From an uncultured Chitinophagales bacterium (lineage in GTDB: Bacteria > Bacteroidota > Bacteroidia > Chitinophagales > Chitinophagaceae), in the NCBI GenBank assembly GCA_946886475.1, contig CAMPIQ010000140.1:1-9348 (forward strand): DNA of 9,348 bases. The letters run 5' to 3'. Below are positions 1-5,878 of this stretch, piece after piece. Every line of letters starts with the position of its first letter. The first letter of the stretch is position 1. The position numbers and the translations under genes were made by a program. The notes beneath the pieces are model-generated. The model worked only from the letters and a program-made list of their open reading frames with translations, did no database searches and was not told the origin of the DNA.

Positions 1-2064
1 GATATAAAGAATGCACCTGTAATCAGAAATACGAATAATGAATTTGAAGAAAATATCCTGGTAACCGAAGAGATAAAACAGTTAATTGAAAATGGTGTAA
101 TGCCCGGAAGAATTGCCGTTATTTATAAAGAACACCGCACCGGTGATGAGTTACAAAAATTCTTCCAGCTGTTGAACATTCCATATTATGCCAAAAAAAC
201 CATCAACCTGCTCAGGCAATCTTTTATTAAAAAGATCCTTTCCTATCCCAGGTATGTAATTGCTGAAAAAGAAACGCCTTATAGTGGTGAACCTTTATTG
301 TTTGAATTACTTCATCACAACTTTCATAACATACCGGCTTTAAAAATAGCTTCGATCAGCAATGGGGTTTATATCAATCACCGTAACAATAAAAAAGACC
401 AGCCCGGCACCATCCGTGAATACCTGGGTAATCTCAATCTTAACAATAGTCAGAAGTTGTTTTCCGCTGATGAAACAACCGACGAGCTGATACGTGTTCA
501 CCAATTGCTGGAAAAATTAATAACGGAAGAAGCCAACCTCCCTTTACTGAAATGGATGGAGATATTATTTAATGAAGCGGGCATCCTGTCCTATATCATG
601 AAACAACCCGAAAAGGCCTGGCTCATGCAAATGCTGAATGGTTTCTTTGATTATATTCAGGATGAATGCCGACGCAACCCGGACCTTTCGCTAATACAGC
701 TGATCAAACAGATTGATCTGCTGGAAGAAAATGGTATTGCTGTTCCACTTGTTCAAACCAGTGGAAATGAAAGAGGCGTAAATCTTTTAACCTGTCATGG
801 CAGTAAGGGCCTTGAATTTGAATATGTTTTCCTGATTGGATGTTATTCGGCTCTATGGGAAGGGAAAAAGAAATTCAATCAGGGATACAAACTTCCACCC
901 AATGTTTTTACAAAAGAAACACCGGAAGAAAGAGAAGAGGAACTCAGAAGGTTGTTTTTTGTGGCTGCTACAAGAGCTGAGAAACACCTGAATATATCCT
1001 TCCCCCTTTTTACAAATGAAGGCAAGGCCTTAGAACCTTCCAGGTTCATAACTGAAATGGCTGACCAGGTGAAGGCAGAAAGCAAAATCATTCCGGAAGA
1101 AATCAAATTAAAATATAGCACATTAAGATATGGGCTTGTTCAACAACCGGAAATTGAAAAAGCAGAAAAGGATTTTATTGAACAATTACTTACAGGCTTC
1201 AAAATGAATGTCACTGCTCTGAATTATTACCTGGAATGCCCTGTTAAGTTTTATTATAATTCGCTGGTAAGGATACCATCCGCTTTTAGTGAGCATGCAC
1301 AATTTGGAACAAGCATGCACGATGCTTTGAGCCATTATTATAATAAAATGATGGAGTTTAACCGTGTTTACCCTCCAAAAGAATTTTTACTGGGACGCTT
1401 CCGTTGGAATATGGAAAACAACAGGCATGTATTTGCACCTGAAAGCTTACAAAGATTTATAGATTATGGTACCAAATGCCTGGATGCATTCCACCAAAAA
1501 TACTTTGCAGAAGCAACAGGCGAATTTATTAGAACAGAGGTTCCCGTTGAAGCTGTTTTTAATTCAATTCCCCTGAAAGGCTTTATTGACAAATTGCAAT
1601 ATTGGGGTAATAAGGTAGCCATAACCGATTTTAAAACCGGAAGCCTTGAAAAGGCAAACCGCCGGTTTGAATTTGCCGAAGCTGGTCACCCTAAAAAACC
1701 AGAAGGTGGAAACTACTGGAGGCAGGCTGTGTTTTATAAGATCCTTTTTAGCCATCAAAAAGGGAATACAAAAGAACTGACCAGTATTGGATTTCATTTT
1801 GTGGAACCAAATGAAAGTTCAGAATTCGATCATAAAAATATCAATGTTACCTACGAACACGAAGAGATCGTAAAAGATCAAATTGCCGGAACCTGGGAAA
1901 AAATTCAATCCCATGAATTCTATAAAGGATGTGGTAAACCGGACTGTTACTGGTGCAACTTTGTTAAAGACCACAAGATCTATACTTCCCTGCATGAATC
2001 AGAAATTTCTGAGGAGGAAATGCCCATGGGTGCTATTAGTTTTGCGGAAGCCGGTCGTGAATAA
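1..2064 (+). CDS. UvrD/Rep-type ATP-dependent helicase with C-terminal PD-(D/E)XK nuclease (5' partial)
   Basis: The reading frame is open to the left edge, so this is the C-terminal 687 residues of a longer protein. The ATG at base 100 is internal, because in-frame coding sequence continues upstream of it. Counting residues from base 1, helicase motif V (CHGSKGLEFE) begins near 265 and motif VI (FFVAATRAEK) near 319, with the arginine finger at R325. A RecB-type nuclease domain follows: C413 in LECPVKFYY, H440 in GTSMHDAL, D530 in GFIDKL, and D543/K545 in ITDFKTG. C644, C649 and C652 near the end, together with C413, match the four-cysteine iron-sulfur arrangement known from AddB- and Cas4-type nucleases. 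By family knowledge it should unwind and resect DNA ends in the cytoplasm during break repair. The Walker A and B half lies outside the window; I infer that about 370 residues are missing from usual lengths near 1050. It is not a classical AddB, because its helicase motifs look intact. It ends in TAA 83 bases before the next gene. Confidence 0.9.
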   Translation, partial: DIKNAPVIRNTNNEFEENILVTEEIKQLIENGVMPGRIAVIYKEHRTGDELQKFFQLLNIPYYAKKTINLLRQSFIKKILSYPRYVIAEKETPYSGEPLLFELLHHNFHNIPALKIASISNGVYINHRNNKKDQPGTIREYLGNLNLNNSQKLFSADETTDELIRVHQLLEKLITEEANLPLLKWMEILFNEAGILSYIMKQPEKAWLMQMLNGFFDYIQDECRRNPDLSLIQLIKQIDLLEENGIAVPLVQTSGNERGVNLLTCHGSKGLEFEYVFLIGCYSALWEGKKKFNQGYKLPPNVFTKETPEEREEELRRLFFVAATRAEKHLNISFPLFTNEGKALEPSRFITEMADQVKAESKIIPEEIKLKYSTLRYGLVQQPEIEKAEKDFIEQLLTGFKMNVTALNYYLECPVKFYYNSLVRIPSAFSEHAQFGTSMHDALSHYYNKMMEFNRVYPPKEFLLGRFRWNMENNRHVFAPESLQRFIDYGTKCLDAFHQKYFAEATGEFIRTEVPVEAVFNSIPLKGFIDKLQYWGNKVAITDFKTGSLEKANRRFEFAEAGHPKKPEGGNYWRQAVFYKILFSHQKGNTKELTSIGFHFVEPNESSEFDHKNINVTYEHEEIVKDQIAGTWEKIQSHEFYKGCGKPDCYWCNFVKDHKIYTSLHESEISEEEMPMGAISFAEAGRE

Positions 2065-2133
2065 CAGGGAACGTCCTTATTATTTTTAGATGACCTTCAC
2101 ATTATACATGATACAATAGCATTGAAAACAATG

Positions 2134-2141
2134 TATGTTTG
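2134..2141 (+). promoter_or_regulatory. Candidate Bacteroidota -7 box (TATGTTTG) for the lipoprotein gene
   Basis: TATGTTTG fits the TAnnTTTG -7 consensus of the Bacteroidota primary sigma factor. It ends 6 bases before the ATG at 2148, so transcription would begin at or next to the start codon and the mRNA would be leaderless or nearly so. I see no convincing TTG -33 element at the usual 19-21 base spacing, which lowers confidence. Confidence 0.4.
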
Positions 2142-2147
2142 TCAGGC

Positions 2148-3542
2148 ATGAAGAAACTGTCTGTTCTTACTGCTTTTACTTTCTGTGTTGCGGCATTCTG
2201 GTCCATCCTGCCTATAGGTTGTGCAACCGTTGTTCCACCTTCAGGCGGACCCAAAGATTCGCTTCCGCCGGTATTGCTTCTTGCCGACCCACCTGATTCT
2301 TCTTTGAATTTCAGTGGCAACCGCATTACACTCACATTTGATGAGTATATCGATCTTAAGGATGTAGTGAATAACCTTTTTTTTACGCCCACTTTTGAAA
2401 TTAACCCCAGGATAGCCGTAAGAGGTAAATCCATTATTATTCCATTTGAAGATGGTGTTCTTGAACCTAATACCACCTATGTACTGGATTTCAATAAGGC
2501 TATTGTAGATATGAATGAAAGTAACCAACTCCAGGATTTTACCTATACTTTTTCAACTGGTCCGGTACTCGATTCGCTTGAAGTTTCCGGAAGAGTGATC
2601 CTTGCAGAAACCGGAAGCACAGACTCCACATTAATGGTGGTTATGTACAGGGATTTTACAGATTCTGCAGTCGTAAAAAAAAGAGCTCCTTATATAACCA
2701 ATGTAAATGCCGCGGGATATTTCAGGTTCAAATACCTGCCTGCTGATAGTTTTGCCATTTATGCCATTGGAGGCACAGGAAAGGACAGGCGCTATATGAG
2801 TGAAAAAACGCTGTTTGCTTTCGCTGATGAAGCGGTTGTTCCCGGCCAGGCTGATTCAATATTGTTATTGGCTTATAATACGCCTGAACTGTCAACAAGG
2901 AGCAACCAGGCCGCTCCACGGATTGCCGCTGGCGACAGCATTTTGCGATACACCATCAGTACCCAGGGTCAGCAGGATCTGTTGAAGGACCTCACAATTA
3001 ATTTCGCGGTTCCTGTAAAAACATTTGATTCTGCCAGGGTTGAACTTAGCATGGATAGTATTTTTAATCCGGCTGAATATACGATCTCGCTCGACACATC
3101 CGGCAGGCAGGCAATTATTGAAACGGAGTGGAAAGACAGCGCTCTTTATCACCTGATATTAAAACCTGGTTTTGCTATTGATACGGCCGGCAGATATCTT
3201 GCAGCTACCGACACTTCTTCTTTTATGACCAGGAGCAGGTCTGATTACGGAAGCCTTAGCCTGAGACTGCGAAATCTGGACCTCAGCCTGCAACCTGTTT
3301 TACAATTTGTTCAAAATAATGTTGTGGTCAAATCCGTTGCGTTGAGTGATGCGGTATACAGCCAGGAATTATTTGAGCCCGGAGAATACAACCTTCGTAT
3401 TTTATTTGATGAGAATGGCGATGGTCAATTTACACCTGGTAAATTCTTTGGTGAAAAAAGACAACCTGAAATAGTCCGGCCTATTGAAAGGACAATTACT
3501 ATAAAACCGGAATGGAATAACGAATTTGAGATCCTGCTCTAA
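2148..3542 (+). CDS. Ig-like (Big_5/SbsA-type) domain lipoprotein
   Basis: This is a 464-residue secreted lipoprotein. I chose the ATG at 2148 (MKKLSVL) over the TTG at 2139, because the TTG lies inside the candidate -7 box and ATG-Lys-Lys begins a normal signal peptide. A hydrophobic stretch from about residue 6 leads to a lipobox-like LPIG/C with the lipidated cysteine at C25. The next residues, VVPPSGGPKDSLPPVLL, are typical of the Bacteroidota family annotated as Ig-like domain-containing lipoprotein. A Big_5-like beta domain covers roughly residues 38-138 (TFDEYIDL, YVLDFNKAIVD, FTYTFSTGP). A second beta-rich section holds NAAGYFRFKYLPADSFAIYAI, and the C-terminus has a calcium-loop-like DENGDGQFTPG followed by the family's KRQPE...W ending. 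It is probably anchored in the outer membrane or facing the periplasm. The biological role is unknown. It ends 97 bases before recR, with no strong terminator visible. Confidence 0.85.
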   Translation: MKKLSVLTAFTFCVAAFWSILPIGCATVVPPSGGPKDSLPPVLLLADPPDSSLNFSGNRITLTFDEYIDLKDVVNNLFFTPTFEINPRIAVRGKSIIIPFEDGVLEPNTTYVLDFNKAIVDMNESNQLQDFTYTFSTGPVLDSLEVSGRVILAETGSTDSTLMVVMYRDFTDSAVVKKRAPYITNVNAAGYFRFKYLPADSFAIYAIGGTGKDRRYMSEKTLFAFADEAVVPGQADSILLLAYNTPELSTRSNQAAPRIAAGDSILRYTISTQGQQDLLKDLTINFAVPVKTFDSARVELSMDSIFNPAEYTISLDTSGRQAIIETEWKDSALYHLILKPGFAIDTAGRYLAATDTSSFMTRSRSDYGSLSLRLRNLDLSLQPVLQFVQNNVVVKSVALSDAVYSQELFEPGEYNLRILFDENGDGQFTPGKFFGEKRQPEIVRPIERTITIKPEWNNEFEILL

Positions 3543-3603
3543 ATCATTTCAAACAGCATTAAGGAAACAGGCCATACCAGGGCCGGGACATGTCTTTTTT
3601 AAC

Positions 3604-3633
3604 CTCTGTACAGAGTGGTTTTAACTAACTTTA
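3604..3633 (+). promoter_or_regulatory. Candidate recR promoter (TAACTTTA -7 box) with a 12-bp palindrome upstream
   Basis: TAACTTTA at 3626-3633 differs from TAnnTTTG only in its last base and ends 6 bases before the recR ATG, the same spacing as at the upstream lipoprotein gene. CTCTGTACAGAG at 3604-3615 is a perfect 12-bp palindrome lying in the span where the -33 to -7 spacer should be, so it could be an operator. No TTG -33 element is evident. The palindrome has the half-site CTGT/ACAG but no spacer, so I do not call it a LexA box. Confidence 0.35.
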
Positions 3634-3639
3634 CACCCT

Positions 3640-4254
3640 ATGCAATTCTCTTCCACTTTACTTGAAAATGCGGTAAATGAATTCTCCAGGCTTCCGGGCA
3701 TAGGAAAAAAAACCGCCCTCAGGCTGGTACTTCATTTGTTGAAGGAGGATGCAGGAGAAGTTCAGCATTTTAGCGAGGTAATAAGCAGAATGAGAACTGA
3801 GATCAGGTTCTGCCAGCGCTGTAATAATGTATCCGATGCTGATTTTTGTTCCATTTGTTCTAACAGCATGCGGAAGCAGGACATTATTTGTGTGGTTGAA
3901 AATATCCGTGATGTAATTGCACTGGAAAGTACACAACAATTCAATGGTACCTATCATGTATTGGGCGGGGTAATTTCCCCGCTTGATGGAATAGGCCCCG
4001 GTCAGTTAAATATCGAGACCCTGATTAACCGCGTAAGTAAAGAATCAACTATTGAAGTGATCTTTGCTTTAAGTCCAACAATTCAGGGTGACACAACCAT
4101 ATACTATATCCAGAAAAAATTGCCGGCCGCAACCCGTGTCACTACCATTGCCAGAGGCATAGCTTTTGGAGGCGAACTGGAATATGCAGATGAGATGACG
4201 CTGGCCCGCAGTCTTCAGAACCGGCTCCCGGTAGATAGTTATGTTGGGCGGTAA
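3640..4254 (+). CDS. recR: Recombination mediator protein RecR
   Basis: The 204-residue product has the usual RecR length and all of its parts. A helix-hairpin-helix is at residues 18-34 (LPGIGKKTALRL). A four-cysteine zinc finger uses C58, C61, C70 and C73. A Toprim domain starts at about 81 (ICVVENIRDVIALE, acidic E87) and continues through YHVLGGVISPLDGIGP at 105-120. The C-terminal ARGIAFGGELEYADEMTLARSL segment is conserved in the family. With RecO and RecF it helps load RecA onto SSB-coated single-stranded DNA at gaps in the cytoplasm. The ATG at 3640 is chosen because MQFSSTLLENAVNEFSRLPGIG starts where RecR proteins normally start. No Shine-Dalgarno sequence is visible, which fits the inferred leaderless transcript. 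It ends in tandem stops (TAA TAA), with the metH promoter only 30 bases downstream, so recR is probably not in one operon with metH. Confidence 0.97.
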   Translation: MQFSSTLLENAVNEFSRLPGIGKKTALRLVLHLLKEDAGEVQHFSEVISRMRTEIRFCQRCNNVSDADFCSICSNSMRKQDIICVVENIRDVIALESTQQFNGTYHVLGGVISPLDGIGPGQLNIETLINRVSKESTIEVIFALSPTIQGDTTIYYIQKKLPAATRVTTIARGIAFGGELEYADEMTLARSLQNRLPVDSYVGR

Positions 4255-4283
4255 TAACAAACCAGTAAATCATAAACCCTCCC

Positions 4284-4314
4284 TTGCATATATCCCCCCA
4301 ATCAACTACTTTTG
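4284..4314 (+). promoter_or_regulatory. Bacteroidota-type promoter for metH (TTG, 20-base spacer, TACTTTTG)
   Basis: TTG at 4284-4286, a spacer of exactly 20 bases, and TACTTTTG at 4307-4314 match the TTG-N(about 19-21)-TAnnTTTG promoter of Bacteroidota. It is the best promoter in the window. It predicts a transcription start near 4320 and so a 5' leader of about 210 bases before the first metH gene. Its position just after recR separates the two transcription units. Confidence 0.65.
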
Positions 4315-4528
4315 CGCCATTACAGGCGGATTTGTTTATTGTTCGGCCTTATCCTAAGCGTTGCTAAGGAAACAGAACTAATAAACGTAGAAACTCTACA
4401 TAGTTTTCCTCGTTTATTGGACCTCAACGTCAACAGATTTTTAAAGACCTTAACAGAATCTCCTGTAGAAATAGCAGTTCGTTTGCACGAATCGCGATTC
4501 TATGAATTGATCATAAACAAAGAACATC
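4315..4528 (+). promoter_or_regulatory. Structured 5' leader of the metH transcript, candidate cis-regulatory RNA
   Basis: About 210 bases lie between the metH promoter and its start codon with no convincing gene. Several foldings are visible. CCTAAGC/GCTAAGG at 4353-4369 forms a hairpin with a GTT loop and one A-A mismatch. AATAAACG at 4380-4387 pairs perfectly with CGTTTATT at 4411-4418 and encloses a small GTAGA/TCTAC hairpin at 4387-4399. AGAATC at 4455-4460 pairs with GATTCT at 4496-4501, enclosing TTCG/CGAA. The AATAAAC segment can also pair with an identical upstream GTTTATT at 4334-4340, so two exclusive folds are possible. A 12-bp palindrome, GAATCGCGATTC, lies at 4489-4500. I do not see the conserved cores of the SAM-I or cobalamin riboswitches. 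A regulatory role is inferred only from leader length, structure and the downstream gene. Confidence 0.35.
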
Positions 4529-5575
4529 ATGACAAACATCCGCGAACTCTTAAAGCACAGGATCCTGATAATTGACGGAGCCATGGGCACTATGATCCAG
4601 AGATATAAACTGAATGAAGAAGACTACCGGGGTGAAAGGTTCAAAAACTGGCCATCAGATGTTAAGGGTAATAACGACCTCCTTTGCCTCACGCAACCGC
4701 ATATTATCAGGGAGATACACGGTCACTATCTTGAGGCCGGAGCTGATATAATTGAAACCAATACGTTCAATGCACAAAAAGTTTCACTGGCCGACTATGG
4801 AATGGAATCATTGGCTTACGAGATCAATTTAGCTGCGGCGAAAATTGCTAAGGAAGCCTGCGCACTGGTGGGATCAGGGGAACAAAAATTCGTTGCAGGT
4901 GCCATTGGACCCTTAAATAAAACACTTTCGCTTTCACCTGATGTAAACAACCCCGGATTCCGTGCGCTCACTTTCGATGAAGCTGTTGATGCTTATTATG
5001 AACAGGTAAAAGGACTTGTAGATGGCGGCGCTGACCTTCTTTTGATTGAAACCATTTTTGATACGCTGAATGCGAAAGCTGCCATATTTGCCATTAAAAA
5101 ATATTTCAGAGATACCAGCAAAGCCGAATTACCCATCATGATCAGTGGTACTATCACTGATGCCAGTGGAAGAACACTTAGCGGGCAAACACTTGAAGCT
5201 TTTTATAATTCCATTCATCATGCAAGACCTTTGAGTGTAGGTTTGAATTGCGCACTGGGTGCAAAGGAAATGCGTTCGCACATTGAAGAATTAAGTCAGC
5301 TTGCAGATTGCTATGTATCGGCCTATCCGAATGCCGGACTTCCTAATGCCATGGGAGAATATGATGAACAACCTGAAGATACCGGCCATTATCTTGAGGA
5401 ATGGGCAAAAGAAGGTTTTGTGAATATTGTTGGAGGATGTTGTGGCACCACGCCTGATCATATCCGGCATATAGCTGAACATGTTAGGAACATTCAGCCG
5501 CGGCAATTACCGCTGTTGGAACCACAAGAACATGAAGACGCAAAGGAACATAAAGAATATGCACAACCGTCCTGA
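4529..5575 (+). CDS. metH: Methionine synthase part 1: homocysteine S-methyltransferase module
   Basis: This 348-residue protein corresponds to the N-terminal module of cobalamin-dependent methionine synthase. It is a (beta/alpha)8 barrel that binds homocysteine through zinc and accepts the methyl group from methylcobalamin. The family start [13 protein letters not shown] is at residues 12-24, followed by [13 protein letters not shown]. The three zinc-ligand cysteines are present: C241 in GLNCALG, and C304 and C305 in GGCCGTTP. The cobalamin, folate and activation modules are on a separate polypeptide encoded downstream, so the two products must act together. The ATG at 4529 gives the canonical N-terminus; the nearest purine stretch is AAAGAA at 4519-4524, so ribosome binding looks weak. 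The normal module ends near LPLLEP at about residue 331. The remaining residues ([16 protein letters not shown]) are translated from the left inverted repeat of the inserted cassette and are not expected in the family. Confidence 0.95.
   Translation: MTNIRELLKHRILIIDGAMGTMIQRYKLNEEDYRGERFKNWPSDVKGNNDLLCLTQPHIIREIHGHYLEAGADIIETNTFNAQKVSLADYGMESLAYEINLAAAKIAKEACALVGSGEQKFVAGAIGPLNKTLSLSPDVNNPGFRALTFDEAVDAYYEQVKGLVDGGADLLLIETIFDTLNAKAAIFAIKKYFRDTSKAELPIMISGTITDASGRTLSGQTLEAFYNSIHHARPLSVGLNCALGAKEMRSHIEELSQLADCYVSAYPNAGLPNAMGEYDEQPEDTGHYLEEWAKEGFVNIVGGCCGTTPDHIRHIAEHVRNIQPRQLPLLEPQEHEDAKEHKEYAQPS
5519..5557 (+). repeat. Left inverted repeat of the GxxExxY cassette
   Basis: The repeat starts GAACCACAAGAACATGAAG and ends with GGAACATAAAGAA, about 39 bases with a 9-10 base internal periodicity. 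It is wholly coding: in the metH part 1 frame it reads as the lysine/glutamate/histidine-rich tail [14 protein letters not shown]. Its AAAGGA at 5542-5547 lies 11 bases before the ATG of the passenger gene and may serve as its ribosome-binding site. Confidence 0.65.
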
Positions 5576-5836
5576 CAATAGTACGGAAGATTTAGCTGGC
5601 AGGATAGTGGATATTGCCGTCAGAATTGATCAGGAATTAATTGTAAGTGACGCGCTCCGCATTGATATGCTCGTTTATAATGAGGTTATCAATGAATTAA
5701 AAGCACAGGAGATTTTTCTCCCTGTGTGGGAAGCACAATCATTAAGCTATTTAAAATTTTATATTAAACGTTTAGGATTTTTTATAAATTTTCATGTACC
5801 ACTTATGAAAACGGGATCATGAGATCTATTATGTAA
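5559..5836 (+). pseudogene. GxxExxY family protein (PDDEXK_3-like), internally deleted and frameshifted
   Basis: The ORF from the ATG at 5559 to the TGA at 5820-5822 gives 87 residues, against roughly 125 for the family. The N-terminus (DLAGRIVDIAVRIDQEL, 11-27) and C-terminal half (LRIDMLVYNEVINELKAQE, then LPVWEAQSLSYLK and LGFFINFHVPLMK) match the family. The stretch between residues 27 and 30 that should contain GxxExxY and the following strand, roughly 35-40 residues, is missing in frame. The likely nuclease residues D36, E46 and K48 remain. Near the end, LMKTGS-stop appears to be a one-base deletion in an A run: adding one A at about 5811 restores KNGIMRSIM with a stop at 5834-5836, and G-I-x-R fits the family. 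The start overlaps metH part 1 by 17 bases. Earlier ATGs at 5481 and 5532 lie within metH or the repeat. A shortened functional protein is possible but less likely. Confidence 0.65.
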
Positions 5837-5837
5837 G

Positions 5838-5867
5838 ATCTTTGTGTCCCTTGTGCTTTAGTGGTTC
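5838..5867 (-). repeat. Right inverted repeat of the GxxExxY cassette
   Basis: Read on the minus strand this is GAACCACTAAAGCACAAGGGACACAAAGAT, given here only to show its units; it is about one 9-10 base unit shorter than the left copy. The outer 7 bases are identical to the left repeat. It ends 11 bases before the start codon of metH part 2, so it forms most of that gene's immediate upstream region and leaves little room for a separate promoter. Confidence 0.6.
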
Positions 5868-5878
5868 AATAAAAAATA

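Larger units (their letters stand above)
5519..5867. mobile_element. Small inverted-repeat cassette carrying a decayed GxxExxY gene, between the metH parts
   Basis: A unit of about 349 bp is bounded by GAACCAC at 5519-5525 and its exact complement GTGGTTC at 5861-5867. The similarity continues inward: GGAACATAAAGA (5545-5556) matches the complement of 5839-5850 at 10 of 12 bases. The repeats are made of loosely phased AAC/CACAAAG-like units, three on the left and two on the right. The enclosed ORF is a remnant of the GxxExxY family. From general knowledge, ORFs of this family in Bacteroidota are often bordered by such AACCAC...ACAAAGA sequences, which suggests a recurring mobile or repeat-propagated unit. 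No transposase is encoded, and I see no clear target-site duplication. How it moves, if it does, is unknown. It separates the two metH genes and probably lies within their transcript. Confidence 0.6.

Noticed and set aside
2102..2528. Minus-strand ORFs of 95-124 codons opposite the lipoprotein gene
   Set aside because: They lie opposite clearly coding sequence with lipoprotein features and show no recognisable protein character.
3570..3600. Possible intrinsic terminator after the lipoprotein gene
   Set aside because: The only GC stem is GGCC/GGCC of 4 bp, and it is separated by about 10 bases from the T6 tract. GACATGTC next to the Ts is a palindrome with no room for a loop.
4315..4528. Cobalamin or SAM-I riboswitch upstream of metH
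   Set aside because: A known class would be expected here, but I could not find the B12 box or the conserved SAM-I core. Only an unclassified leader is reported.
4312..4575. An 87-codon plus-strand ORF covering the metH leader and overlapping the metH start
   Set aside because: It begins with TTG inside the -7 box, overlaps metH out of frame by 47 bases and resembles no family I know. The region is better read as an untranslated leader.
5481..5558. Longer start (ATG at 5481) for the GxxExxY ORF
   Set aside because: The extra 26 residues come from another frame of metH part 1 and the left repeat, and do not resemble the family. The ATG at 5559 fits the family start and has AAAGGA upstream.
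5519..5867. Classical insertion sequence between the metH genes
   Set aside because: There is no transposase ORF or evident target-site duplication, and the ends are degenerate phased repeats rather than compact terminal inverted repeats.
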